Origin: Ruminococcus sp. YRD2003
Lineage (GTDB): Bacteria > Bacillota > Clostridia > Oscillospirales > Ruminococcaceae
NCBI GenBank assembly: GCA_900109435.1
Contig: FNZT01000015.1
Coordinates: 1-64,000, forward strand
Length of the DNA: 64,000 nucleotides
Reading direction: 5' to 3'
Positions 50,720 to 59,542 of this stretch are shown piece after piece. The position numbers and the translations under genes were made by a program. Under the pieces are notes generated by a model, which was not told where the DNA came from, made no database searches, and saw nothing but the letters and a program-made list of their open reading frames with translations. Numbering within the stretch: the first letter of the stretch is position 1; each line of letters starts with the position of its first letter.

Positions 50720-52162
50720 ATGAAAAAGACGATTTCACTTATAAGCGCAGCGGCTCTCGCTGCATTTACCACTGCTTCGCTCCCTGTCAGTGCAGCTGAC
50801 GGCGACAAGGTATACGGCACAATGAATATCCCATACGCCGATTTCTATGCGGCTGAGATAGACAACGCATACGACGTTGACGCAGTTTCATCCGCGACGG
50901 AGAAAAAGTGGTCGATGAACGAAGCAGGTCAGCTTGTTGCGGGTACATATAATGACGGAAAAGGAACGATTCTTGGTGTAAACTATCCTGTTGAAGTTGA
51001 TTCCGCAGACGTTGACAAGCTTACAGAATACGGATTCACTAAGCTTGACAGCAAGCCTGCCGCATACAAGGAAGTAGCGGTTACACGAGATTCGCTGTCA
51101 GTTTCAAAGCTCGTTGATACGAACGGTGAGCAGAACGTAAGCGGTTCGGCGACTGTTATGACATCAACAAGATACGGAGACTATCAGCTCAACGTCAACG
51201 GATATCCCGAGGAGACTGACCTTTACGGCGTTATTGTGAATACGAAGGAGGGCGACAAGTACGCGCTCCGCCACCTTGAAAACATCTGGCGTGCAGGACA
51301 GCTTTCATGGTCGGCAGGAATCACCACCGAGGAAGGTCACGGCAACGAGCTGAAATACGATAACTACAAGAACTCTATGGGCAAGACTGTAACGTCCGTG
51401 ACGTTCATCACGCTTGACGGCTACACGACTGTTGACGTCGGCGAGAACTATCTTCCCGTCAAGTTTGCGGGCGAGGTCAAGGCTGAGGATTCGACCGCGG
51501 GAACAGGAAAGACCGCTCTCACGCTGACAGGTTTCCCCGATGATTACAAGAAGAATATCAGCGTTGGCAACGGCTTTACTGCAACTGACAGCGAAATAAG
51601 CTATACCGATGCAAAGCCTGGAAAGTACACTGTAACGGTTACTGATGAGAGCGGCAGGTATGCATCGATGACAGGTGATTTCACGCTTACTGCTGACGAG
51701 ATACCTGTAAAATATGCTGAGGGTAAGCTTGTTAAGGCTGACGGATTCTCAGACGATGACGCGGCGAACTTTATCAAGAATATCGCAAGCTTTGAGGTGA
51801 ACGGCACTTCCTACAATGCCGCGGGCAAGCGCTCCGTGAAGTTAGTCGGCGATGACGGAGCTCTCGACTTTGCCGTAAAGTCCGGCGAGAACAATGTGTT
51901 CGACGGAAGCGGGAATTACACAGTGAAGGTCACGGCTACAGGCTATACAAAGCCGCTTGAATTCGAGATAAAGTCAGAGGCTGAGACTACAGCGACGGCG
52001 TCAAAGACCACGACAGCGACCATCTCTGCGACTACCTCAGGATCCACATCATCGGGAGCGACAACGAATCCGAAAACGGGCGTCCCGAGTGCGGCTGTCC
52101 CTGTGGCAGTCCTTGCACTTGCGGGCACTGCGGCATTTGCATTAAGAAAAAAGAATTCCTGA
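50720..52162 (+). CDS. Tp47-like surface protein with NPKTG wall-anchor-like end
   Basis: A 480-residue exported protein: signal peptide (MKKTISLISAAALAAFTTAS then cleavage near PVSAAD), a Tp47-like domain (YGTMNIPYADFYAAE, DAVSSATEKKW, and TRYGDYQLNVNGYPEE), a second beta domain, a Thr/Ser-rich linker, and NPKTGVPSAAVPVAVLALAG with a membrane helix and RKKNS tail, which looks like a sortase-type anchor. Treponemal Tp47 is a penicillin-binding lipoprotein; in clostridia such proteins occur with FMN-binding proteins and may take part in extracellular electron transfer or iron capture. Confidence 0.8.
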   Translation: MKKTISLISAAALAAFTTASLPVSAADGDKVYGTMNIPYADFYAAEIDNAYDVDAVSSATEKKWSMNEAGQLVAGTYNDGKGTILGVNYPVEVDSADVDKLTEYGFTKLDSKPAAYKEVAVTRDSLSVSKLVDTNGEQNVSGSATVMTSTRYGDYQLNVNGYPEETDLYGVIVNTKEGDKYALRHLENIWRAGQLSWSAGITTEEGHGNELKYDNYKNSMGKTVTSVTFITLDGYTTVDVGENYLPVKFAGEVKAEDSTAGTGKTALTLTGFPDDYKKNISVGNGFTATDSEISYTDAKPGKYTVTVTDESGRYASMTGDFTLTADEIPVKYAEGKLVKADGFSDDDAANFIKNIASFEVNGTSYNAAGKRSVKLVGDDGALDFAVKSGENNVFDGSGNYTVKVTATGYTKPLEFEIKSEAETTATASKTTTATISATTSGSTSSGATTNPKTGVPSAAVPVAVLALAGTAAFALRKKNS

Positions 52163-52184
52163 TTTTTCCTTTCTCCTATAAAAA

Positions 52185-52215
52185 TGACCTCCGCGGCAGT
52201 TTACTGCGGAGGTCA
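52185..52215. other. Strong hairpin between operon genes
   Basis: Perfect TGACCTCCGC/GCGGAGGTCA arms with an 11-base loop; no T run. It may cause partial termination or protect the upstream mRNA. Confidence 0.6.
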
Positions 52216-52237
52216 ATTACTGTAAAGAGGTAATTTT

Positions 52238-53581
52238 ATGCTGTTTCTTATATCACTTGCAATAGCGCTTACAGTAGCATTTTTGCTTGATAAGCCGCTG
52301 AAAAAACGCCCTGCCGTGTTCTATATCACAGCTGGGGTGCTTACTGTTGTTACAATTATTATTGAACAGTCGGACATTGAGATCACGAGCAGATTCATCC
52401 GTGATTATGTCCTCGGAATCTTCACACGCGGAGCTCTCGGAGCAGCGTTCTGGGCAGTCGTTATGTGGGCAGGTGCATTGCCGAACGGCTCTGCTCCGAT
52501 AAAAAAGCTAATGCCAATTCGCGGCGAGCTTTCAATCACTGCGGCTATACTTACTTTTTCTCATATTATCACCTACGGCATGATATACATCACAAATCTG
52601 ATCAAAGGCAGAACAGGCTCTGACTTCATTTTGACAAGTGCAGTATGCCTGATAATGGTGTTGATAATGATACCGCTCACTGTGATGTCATTCAAAACTA
52701 TACGCAAGAAAATGAATGCAAGAACATGGAAGAAGATACAGCGTTTAGCATATATTTTCTATGCATTCATCTATATTCACATCATTGTGCTTTTCGTACC
52801 GAAGGCACAGAAGGGCAGGGAAGGCTATTTTCTCAGTGTTCTTGTATACAGTCTTGTATTCATCGGCTATGCGGTCATGCGGATCCGCAAGGCATATATT
52901 GCAGAAAAAAAGCCCGAAAACAGGACTTTGCCGAATATTATCTGTACTTGTGCGATGATAATACCGTTGTCATTAGTCGGAGTTGTGTCACGTAATAAGA
53001 ATAATGACTCTGCAAAAGTAGTTAACGGATCCGAAGATAGTTCGGTGGTATACACTTTTACAAATTCAGCAGCATCCGAAACCGCAACGACCACCACAGA
53101 AGCAAACATTGGAAAGACAACATCGGAAACTGCTGAATCTACCGAAACATCCGCAGCTATAACAACTGTGGAAACCACATCTACCGAGGAAAAAACAGAG
53201 GAAGAAACAACCACCGCAGATGAAACAAGTGCGGAAGAACAGCATGACGAACCTGAACAGGAACAGCATGAAGAAACACAGCCCGAAACGGAACCGCAGG
53301 TCACATATAAATACAGAAACGGCGAATACGAAGCCGAGGCTGAAGGTTATGCGGGAACCGTTCACGTTAAACTGACCATAGAAAATGACACGATAACAAG
53401 CATTTCCGCATGGGCAGACGACGATGATCCCGAATACTTCAATGATGCAATGAATACGATCATACCGCAGATAGCGTCAAAAGTAAGTGCAGACGGCATT
53501 GATGCTTGTTCAGGAGCGACATACAGCTCAAATGGCGTAATTGAGGCAGCAAGGAAGGCATTGGAACAGGCGAAGAATTGA
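52238..53581 (+). CDS. Ferric-reductase-like membrane protein with C-terminal FMN-binding domain
   Basis: A 447-residue protein. About six N-terminal helices with His in FSHIITYGMIYI and YIHIIVLFV resemble heme-ligating helices of ferric-reductase-like (MsrQ-type) proteins. A long Thr/Glu-rich linker (about 250-360) leads to an extracytoplasmic FMN-binding domain (YRNGEYEAEAEGYAGTVHVK, and IDACSGATYSSNGVI with the Thr that carries covalent FMN in D-x2-SGAT). Together with flavodoxin and the Tp47-like protein it suggests transmembrane electron transfer, perhaps to ferric iron. Confidence 0.85.
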   Translation: MLFLISLAIALTVAFLLDKPLKKRPAVFYITAGVLTVVTIIIEQSDIEITSRFIRDYVLGIFTRGALGAAFWAVVMWAGALPNGSAPIKKLMPIRGELSITAAILTFSHIITYGMIYITNLIKGRTGSDFILTSAVCLIMVLIMIPLTVMSFKTIRKKMNARTWKKIQRLAYIFYAFIYIHIIVLFVPKAQKGREGYFLSVLVYSLVFIGYAVMRIRKAYIAEKKPENRTLPNIICTCAMIIPLSLVGVVSRNKNNDSAKVVNGSEDSSVVYTFTNSAASETATTTTEANIGKTTSETAESTETSAAITTVETTSTEEKTEEETTTADETSAEEQHDEPEQEQHEETQPETEPQVTYKYRNGEYEAEAEGYAGTVHVKLTIENDTITSISAWADDDDPEYFNDAMNTIIPQIASKVSADGIDACSGATYSSNGVIEAARKALEQAKN

Positions 53582-53831
53582 TATGAAGAATGGATTTCGG
53601 ATTTAAACATTTCCCCTGTGCATTCGCAATGACTATATGAAGATAACGTATCGGGCAAGATTTCTGATGAACGCTTTTCTGTGATGTCAGCAGGATATGA
53701 GCGGTTACGCAACCTCATCTTAAAATCTTAAATACTTCTTTATCGGCGCTCCTCTAAAACCGCGGCGCGATTTCTTTATCAGCCATATTTCAGACACCAT
53801 TATGGAATAAAAAACGGCGCGGAAAACAAAA

Positions 53832-53865
53832 AAAGGCTGCCAAACGGGAACTATTGGCAGCCTTT
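53832..53865. terminator. Bidirectional terminator
   Basis: Perfect 12-bp AAAGGCTGCCAA/TTGGCAGCCTTT stem. On the minus strand it ends the rubrerythrin gene with TTTTTGTTTTCC. The 53582-53831 stretch shows no gene. Confidence 0.85.
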
Positions 53866-53882
53866 ACTTATGTATCAAAGAA

Positions 53883-54434
53883 TTACTTGAAGTATCTCTT
53901 GAGCAGACCCTCAAAAGCCTTGCCGTGACGAGCCTCATCGCGAGCCATCTCGTGAACGGTGTCATGGATAGCGTCGAGGTTGAGTTCCTTAGCCTTCTTA
54001 GCGAGCTTGAGCTTGCCCTCGGTAGCGCCGTGCTCGGCAGCAACGCGCTTCTCGAGGTTCTCCTTAGTAGAGTCGGAGAGCACTTCACCGAGGAGCTCAG
54101 CGAACTTTGCAGCGTGCTCAGCCTCTTCAAAAGCAGCCTTCTCCCAGTATGCGCCTATTTCCGCATAGCCTTCTCTGTAGGCAACGCGAGCCATAGCGAG
54201 GTACATACCGACCTCGGTACATTCGCCGTTGAAGTTAGAGCGAAGCCCCTCGATTATCTCGGGATCGGTGACGTCCTTAGCGACGCCGAGAACGTGCTCG
54301 CAAGCGAAAACGAGCTCTTTGCTCTCGTCCATGACCTTGAATTTAGCGCCGGGAACGCCGCACTGAGGGCACTTCTCGGGGGGAGCATCTCCCTCGTGAA
54401 CGTATCCGCAAACTGGACAAACATATTTAGCCAT
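53883..54434 (-). CDS. Reversed rubrerythrin
   Basis: A 183-residue peroxide-reducing protein of anaerobes. The rubredoxin-like domain is N-terminal ([23 protein letters not shown]), then a ferritin-like domain supplies the di-iron site ([43 protein letters not shown]). It reduces hydrogen peroxide with electrons from NADH via reductases. Start at 54434 follows GGAGG; an earlier start lies in non-conserved sequence. Near a Crp/Fnr regulator, which may control it. Confidence 0.92.
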   Translation of the reverse strand: MAKYVCPVCGYVHEGDAPPEKCPQCGVPGAKFKVMDESKELVFACEHVLGVAKDVTDPEIIEGLRSNFNGECTEVGMYLAMARVAYREGYAEIGAYWEKAAFEEAEHAAKFAELLGEVLSDSTKENLEKRVAAEHGATEGKLKLAKKAKELNLDAIHDTVHEMARDEARHGKAFEGLLKRYFK

Positions 54435-54502
54435 AATAAAAAACCTCCGTGAAAAAATATATAAAGCCCGAAAAGGCGCATAGCGCCTCGGACTTTGAAA
54501 CA

Positions 54503-54766
54503 TTAGACCGTGTGCTTAACTCGGTCGTGCTCCTCAGCACGTTTGCCGTCGTTGAAGCGGTCGAGCGTGCCTACGAGGTAGCCTGTGATGCGCCTGATCC
54601 TGTCGAACGGGATATCCGCGAAATTGTATTTGAGGTCCACGAAATCTCCGTCAGCGGTCACAGTCATTTCGGTGATCTCTCTGCCGCGGTATTTTTTCTT
54701 GCCGTACTCGATATACGCGTCGATCTCCTGCTGAGGGAGCTGTTCACCGATAACATTAACCTTCAT
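54503..54766 (-). CDS. Stand-alone protein resembling the C-terminus of anaerobic ribonucleotide reductase
   Basis: An 87-residue protein, [20 protein letters not shown] at the start and [31 protein letters not shown] at the end. The second half matches the tail region of class III ribonucleotide reductase (NrdD) before its glycyl radical site, but the glycyl radical loop and zinc site are absent. Such short proteins are often annotated as NrdD; they are more likely accessory. It precedes the rubrerythrin gene in the same direction. Confidence 0.75.
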   Translation of the reverse strand: MKVNVIGEQLPQQEIDAYIEYGKKKYRGREITEMTVTADGDFVDLKYNFADIPFDRIRRITGYLVGTLDRFNDGKRAEEHDRVKHTV

Positions 54767-54812
54767 TGCGAAACGCCTCCGTAAAAAATATAGAAATTAG
54801 CCAAAAATCGTC

Positions 54813-54874
54813 TTGACTTTTGTCTGAATATATTGTATCATAATAAAAGCAAAAAATCTGTTGCATTTGCAACA
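54813..54874 (+). promoter_or_regulatory. Promoter and palindrome of the Crp/Fnr gene
   Basis: TTGACT (54813-54818), 17 bases, TATCAT (54836-54841). TGTTGCA-TT-TGCAACA (54859-54874) lies between the likely transcription start and the ribosome site, a good position for autorepression. Confidence 0.6.
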
Positions 54875-54887
54875 AAGGAGAAAAAAT

Positions 54888-55550
54888 ATGTTACCCGAGC
54901 AAAACATTTTATTCAGAGGAGTATGCGAATCCGACTCCCGCCGCATGATGACGTGCTTCAACACCGAGGTAAAGAAGTACCGTGCGGGGAGCCGTATCGC
55001 TGATTTTTCCCACAATGCTGACAAGGTAGGCATAATCCTGAGCGGCAGGGCAGTAATGGTGCGCTACGACATAAACGGCATCCGCACCATAGTCGAGACC
55101 CTTGACGAGCAGGGGATATTCGGGGAATTTTTCACATTCACGGGAAGTCACCGCAGCTCGGTCGAGATAGATGCCGACAGTGACTGCGAGGTGATGTTTT
55201 TCCGCCGCAGCGAGATACTGAAGCGCTGCGAGAACGCGTGCAAATGCCATTCAATGGTAGTTGAGAACCTGCTGATGCTGATGTCGGAGAAGGCGATAGC
55301 CCTGAGCGAGCGCATCGAGGTACTCAGCCAGCGCTCGATAGAGGACAAGCTCATCAGCTTCCTGCAAATAACCGAGGACAACACGCCGAAAGGCGACACA
55401 CCGCAGATACCGTTCTCAACGACAGTGCTCTCCGACTATCTCTGCGTGAACCGCAGCTCGCTCCAGCGCGAGATGACGCGGCTGAAGGAGGCGGGAGTGC
55501 TGACCATCTCCAAGCGGAAATTCCGTCTTATACGCGGCGGAGAGCCGTGA
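54888..55550 (+). CDS. Crp/Fnr-family transcription regulator
   Basis: A 220-residue regulator. Cyclic-nucleotide-binding-like beta roll at about 25-115 (KVGIILSGRAVMVRYDINGI, DEQGIFGEFFTF), dimer helix (MLMSEKAIALSERIEVLSQR), and a C-terminal winged helix (TTVLSDYLCVNRSSLQREMT). No N-terminal Fe-S cysteine cluster; internal CENACKC near residue 110 might be redox active. Likely a redox or oxidative-stress regulator given its divergent rubrerythrin and NrdD-tail neighbours. GGAG ribosome site; start at 54888. Confidence 0.9.
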   Translation: MLPEQNILFRGVCESDSRRMMTCFNTEVKKYRAGSRIADFSHNADKVGIILSGRAVMVRYDINGIRTIVETLDEQGIFGEFFTFTGSHRSSVEIDADSDCEVMFFRRSEILKRCENACKCHSMVVENLLMLMSEKAIALSERIEVLSQRSIEDKLISFLQITEDNTPKGDTPQIPFSTTVLSDYLCVNRSSLQREMTRLKEAGVLTISKRKFRLIRGGEP

Positions 55551-55554
55551 GCAT

Positions 55555-56013
55555 TCAGCCGATATACATAACGTAGACCTGACATGGATTAGCCTCGTCC
55601 CAGAGCGGGAGCACCTCAAGCTCCTTGAAGCCGAGGCTGAGATAGAATCTGTTTGTCCTGTCGTAGTCTTCATACATACCCATTTTAACGGTCTTTACCT
55701 GCATGAAGCTGTAGCCGTTTTGTGCAGCGAAGCTTCGTGCGGCATCAAAGAGCTCCCTGCCCGCGCCGCAGCGGTGGAGCTCTTTTTTCACGCCCATCAC
55801 AGCGAGCTCAACGGTATCCCTGCCTGTTTCTTTGAGGCAAAGGAAACCCGCGGGGGCACCGTCTGCGAAAGCGGCGAAGAACGGCTGACTGGGGCAGTCA
55901 TTGATGTATTTTTCACGGCTCTCATCCACCTCGAACCACTCTTTGAGCCCTTCGAGTATAACGCGTGCGATCCGCTGTTTTTCGGCGATATCGGTTACTT
56001 GTTCTATATGCAT
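55555..56013 (-). CDS. GNAT-family N-acetyltransferase
   Basis: A 152-residue acetyltransferase: ELAVMGVKKELHRCGAGREL carries the acetyl-CoA loop (R-x-x-G-x-G/A variant), and FYLSLGFKELEVLPLWDEAN then CQVYVMYI is the typical end of a subfamily common in Firmicutes. Substrate unknown. Converges with the Crp/Fnr gene, 4 bases apart. Confidence 0.88.
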   Translation of the reverse strand: MHIEQVTDIAEKQRIARVILEGLKEWFEVDESREKYINDCPSQPFFAAFADGAPAGFLCLKETGRDTVELAVMGVKKELHRCGAGRELFDAARSFAAQNGYSFMQVKTVKMGMYEDYDRTNRFYLSLGFKELEVLPLWDEANPCQVYVMYIG

Positions 56014-56061
56014 GAGTTACTCCTTTGGAAAATGGCAGATGAAAGACATCTGCCAATTACA

Positions 56062-57729
56062 TTATAAACTGTAGTGACGTTCCGAGAGCTTGTACTCGAA
56101 CTTTTCGACTGGCAGGGGCTTATCGAACAGGAATCCCTGAGCATACCTGCAATTATTCTCGCGCAGGATCTGCACCTGATGAACTGTCTCGACGCCCTCG
56201 GCGATACATTCCATACCGAGCTTCTGCGCCATAGATACGACATGAGTGAACAGAACGGCGCGGCAGCTCTTGTCGTTGTCCTCGTCCACGGGGAGGAAAC
56301 TTTTGTCGACCTTGAGCACATCCCACGGTATGTCGGTGAGGAGCTTCAGTGACGAATAGCCGACGCCGAAGTCATCGACGGAAGTGCCGATGCCCTCCCA
56401 CTGCAAACCGCTCACGAGCTTCTTGAGGTCGCGGAACTCGACGTCGGTATAGGTCTCGGTGAGTTCGACCTCAATGAAACTATGAGGGATCCTGTACTTG
56501 TCTATGATCTCGACAATTTGTTCCTGCAAGTCAACGTCAGCCATATGCTTTCGTGAGAAGTTGACGGAAACGGGCACAACGTGCCTTCCCTCGTCGAGCC
56601 AGCGTCTGATATCGCGGCAAACGTGCTCCAGCATATAGAAGTCGAGCTTGCATACGTCGCTGTTCTGCTCGAAAATGGGTATGAAATCGGCAGGCGGGAC
56701 GATACAGCCGTCGCGCAGCCAGCGGCAGAGAGCCTCTGCGCCCGAAATCTCGCCTGTATCGATATCCACCTTCGGCTGATAGTACACGAGGAATTCCTCA
56801 TTTTGTATCGCATAAGGGAAAAGCTGCTGTAAATGGACGATCCTTTCCTTATTTGCGACCATGACTTCGTTGAAGTAAACAACGTCGTCATTTTGCGGCT
56901 GACGCGCAGACTGCGACGCGGAAATGACCTTATCGATGATATCGCCGGGCGAGTTTAGCTCGAAGCCCTCGGGGATAATAAAGACGCCGGTGCAGGCAGA
57001 CACCATAACTCTGTCGCCCGTGTCCCTGTCATAGATAACAGCAGCGCCCGAGAGGTAGCGCAGCACGCGGTCAAGCTCGGAACGGCTGCATATCATGATG
57101 AAGTTATCGCCGCCGCATCTGCAAACGGTACTCTCGTCGTCGAGGTCATCGTTGAGTGTATTGTAGTAGCCCTTCATAGCGATGGAGCCGGCGTTTCTGC
57201 CGACCTGCTGATTGACGAGCGAGAAGTGCTTGAGATTGAAGTGCAGAGCGACCTTGCCGACGAGTCTGTCCTCCAGAGCGAGCTTTTCCATGTGACCGAT
57301 AAAGTACCTGAGATTATGGAAGCCGTCGGGGTCGTAGAAAGTGAGTTTGTCGGTAACGTGCTTCAGTCTGAGGCGGCTGATAAAGGTCATGGTAGTTTTG
57401 AGAGCGAGCGTGATGCGTTCACGTTCGGTGTAGCTCCACGGCTCTGCGTCCTTGGCGATAGACACCTCACAGACAGCGACGCTGTTTATCTCGGTAACGA
57501 GCCTGTCGGAGATGGCGACGACGCATTCCTCACCCGTATTGAAAACACAGGTCGAGCGTCCTTTGCCCGTAGCCTCGTCCTTGAGCGAGTCATAGAAAAA
57601 GACAACGACCTTCGAGATGCGCAGTATTTTGCATAGCCCTGTGATATACGAGCGGATAGCCATAGGGTCGGGCACAGCGAGCTTGCTAAGATTCTTGAGA
57701 TACTCCTCAAACAAGATATAGTATTCCAT
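56062..57729 (-). CDS. EAL-domain c-di-GMP phosphodiesterase with degenerate GGDEF domain
   Basis: A 555-residue protein: an N-terminal GAF-like segment (about 1-130), a GGDEF domain whose signature is GGDNF (residues CRCGGDNFIMI) and so is probably not a cyclase, and a full EAL domain (about 300-545) with GAEALCRW, NFSRKHM, EVELTETY, SVDDFGVGYSSLKLL, KVDKSFL and ECIAEGVET. The catalytic Glu and metal ligands are present, so it should degrade c-di-GMP; the GGDNF domain may bind GTP as a regulator. Cytoplasmic. Start at 57729. Confidence 0.92.
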   Translation of the reverse strand: MEYYILFEEYLKNLSKLAVPDPMAIRSYITGLCKILRISKVVVFFYDSLKDEATGKGRSTCVFNTGEECVVAISDRLVTEINSVAVCEVSIAKDAEPWSYTERERITLALKTTMTFISRLRLKHVTDKLTFYDPDGFHNLRYFIGHMEKLALEDRLVGKVALHFNLKHFSLVNQQVGRNAGSIAMKGYYNTLNDDLDDESTVCRCGGDNFIMICSRSELDRVLRYLSGAAVIYDRDTGDRVMVSACTGVFIIPEGFELNSPGDIIDKVISASQSARQPQNDDVVYFNEVMVANKERIVHLQQLFPYAIQNEEFLVYYQPKVDIDTGEISGAEALCRWLRDGCIVPPADFIPIFEQNSDVCKLDFYMLEHVCRDIRRWLDEGRHVVPVSVNFSRKHMADVDLQEQIVEIIDKYRIPHSFIEVELTETYTDVEFRDLKKLVSGLQWEGIGTSVDDFGVGYSSLKLLTDIPWDVLKVDKSFLPVDEDNDKSCRAVLFTHVVSMAQKLGMECIAEGVETVHQVQILRENNCRYAQGFLFDKPLPVEKFEYKLSERHYSL

Positions 57730-58132
57730 ATAAACTCCCCATTTCGGAAAAAGACGTTAGACCGTCCGAGTGACGGATAACATTATATATAACATTATAT
57801 CACAGCACAAAGCAATATTGCAATAAGGAACGGCAAACATTTACATTTTGTTCAAAGGGTGAGGCAGATTTTCGTCATTTCGATGAAAACGGAAAAATAT
57901 TTAACTCTCGCACTATCTGACATACACACCGCAGTAAAGCGCAATAATTTGCTTGACAAAAAGGTATTACAGTAGTAAAATAATTATCAGAGATGATCCA
58001 TGTCACGCTCATTTTGCGCACTGCTGAGTGCTGTATAAGCGTATGCCGAACGGTGATTTGTAAGATGTGCACAATATGAAGCAGCCAAAAGCGGTGAAAT
58101 GCACAATTTTCTGTTATGTACAAAAAAGCCCT

Positions 58133-58161
58133 TTGACAAAAACTCCATTTTGTGATATAAT
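58133..58161 (+). promoter_or_regulatory. Promoter of minD
   Basis: TTGACA (58133-58138), 17 bases, TATAAT (58156-58161). The rest of the 57730-58242 gap is AT-rich and holds no convincing gene. Confidence 0.8.
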
Positions 58162-58242
58162 GTACATTAGGATCATTATTATGATAATTGCAGATTCCGA
58201 TCTGCTGTTCAAGGAATCGGATATCGGAAAGGAACAATCACT

Positions 58243-58980
58243 ATGTCAAAGATAATTGCAGTTACATCAGGAAAAGGCGGCACAGGAAAGTCATCGGTAT
58301 GTGCCGGACTTGGCTACACTCTCGCAAAGCAGGGGCACCGCACGCTTCTTATCGAGCTTGACTTCGGTCTGAGATGTCTCGACATCATGTTCGGAGTAGA
58401 GAACGAGATAAAGTACGACCTCGGTGACGTCCTTGCAGGCAGAAAGACTGCTCTCGACGCGGTACAGACAGTTCCTATGGCAAACAACCTCAGCCTTCTC
58501 TGCGCGCCCAAGACTCTCACGTCCGTAAATGCGAAGCAGATAGTTGAGATATGCCGCTCTGTAAAGAAATATTTTGAATATATCATCATCGACACAGGCG
58601 CAGGCATCAATTCACACGTCTTCGATATCGTTGAGCAGGCGAACCTCATACTTGTAATCTCAACGCCCGACCCCGTGTGCATCAGAGACGCGAGCCTCAT
58701 GTCAGACGAGTTCTACAACCGCGGCAACAAGAGCCAGCGTCTGATAATCAACAAGATAAGCAAGAAAGTCATCGGCGAGGCGCTTGTATCTAACCTCGAC
58801 GAGATAATCGACAAGGTGGGCGTACAGCTCATCGGCGTTATTCCCGACGACTTCACCATGACAGTCGCAACAGGCAAGGGCAATCCTATCCCGACAGATT
58901 CGTCGGCACTTAAAGCATTTGACGCAATATCCAAGCGGCTCGGCGGAGAATTCGTGCCGCTCACGGTAAAGACAGCATAA
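58243..58980 (+). CDS. minD: MinD-like septum-site ATPase
   Basis: A 245-residue deviant Walker A ATPase: VTSGKGGTGKSSVCAGLGYT (deviant Walker A), IELDFGLRCLDIMFG (A'), IIIDTGAGINSH (Walker B) and STPDPVCIRDA. It lacks the extended amphipathic C-terminal membrane helix of typical MinD, ending in FVPLTVKTA, so it could also be a MinD-like flagellar or polar ATPase. No minC or minE is adjacent. Followed by mgsA. Confidence 0.85.
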   Translation: MSKIIAVTSGKGGTGKSSVCAGLGYTLAKQGHRTLLIELDFGLRCLDIMFGVENEIKYDLGDVLAGRKTALDAVQTVPMANNLSLLCAPKTLTSVNAKQIVEICRSVKKYFEYIIIDTGAGINSHVFDIVEQANLILVISTPDPVCIRDASLMSDEFYNRGNKSQRLIINKISKKVIGEALVSNLDEIIDKVGVQLIGVIPDDFTMTVATGKGNPIPTDSSALKAFDAISKRLGGEFVPLTVKTA

Positions 58981-59021
58981 ATAAAAAAAGCACTTCCGCT
59001 CGGAGGGGAAAGGACAGAAAA

Positions 59022-59423
59022 ATGAAGATCGCGATCATTGCTCATGACGCTAAAAAGGAACTAATGGTACAGTTTTGCAGTGCCTACTGCGGAATACTGT
59101 CCAAGCATACACTTATTGCTACCAACACAACAGGAAAGCAGGTCAGCGAAGCAACGGGACTTCCCATAAAGCGCTATCTCAGCGGAAGAGGCGGTGCCGA
59201 GCAGATCCTCGCACTGCTGTCCTGCAACGAGGTCGATGTGCTCCTCTTCTTCAGAGACCCCATCAACCCCAAATCCACAGACGTGAACGATATGAACCTG
59301 CTGAGGCTGTGTGACGTGCATAACGTCCCCGTAGCCACCAATATAGCAACAGCCGAGGCGCTCATCCTTGCACTTGAAAGAGGCGACCTTGACTGGCGAG
59401 AGGTCGGCAGTCCGGGAATATAA
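59022..59423 (+). CDS. mgsA: Methylglyoxal synthase
   Basis: A 133-residue enzyme converting dihydroxyacetone phosphate to methylglyoxal and phosphate. IAHDAKKELM (catalytic region), ATNTTGKQVSEATG (phosphate loop), SGRGGAEQILALL and FFRDPINPKSTDVNDMNLLR with the catalytic Asp residues, and NVPVATNIATAEALI. Full length. Probably with minD in one transcript; twin hairpins follow. Confidence 0.95.
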   Translation: MKIAIIAHDAKKELMVQFCSAYCGILSKHTLIATNTTGKQVSEATGLPIKRYLSGRGGAEQILALLSCNEVDVLLFFRDPINPKSTDVNDMNLLRLCDVHNVPVATNIATAEALILALERGDLDWREVGSPGI

Positions 59424-59430
59424 ACCGTAT

Positions 59431-59488
59431 GCGGTACCGTGTCTGGTACACGGTATCGCTTAATTGTCCCTGTTCAGGGACAATTTTC
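59431..59488 (+). terminator. Twin hairpins after mgsA
   Basis: First stem GCGGTACCGTGT/ACACGGTATCGC (59431-59459, one G-T pair), second AATTGTCCCTG-TT-CAGGGACAATT followed by TT (59462-59488). No T-box is seen before hisS. Confidence 0.7.
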
Positions 59489-59542
59489 ATGTTAGGGCAA
59501 ATCGCCCAAATGTATAAAATCTGATTTGAAAGGCTGAAAACT

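Noticed and set aside
57875..58237. 120-residue minus-strand frame
   Set aside because: No ribosome site, runs through the minD promoter, and composition is that of translated AT-rich non-coding DNA.
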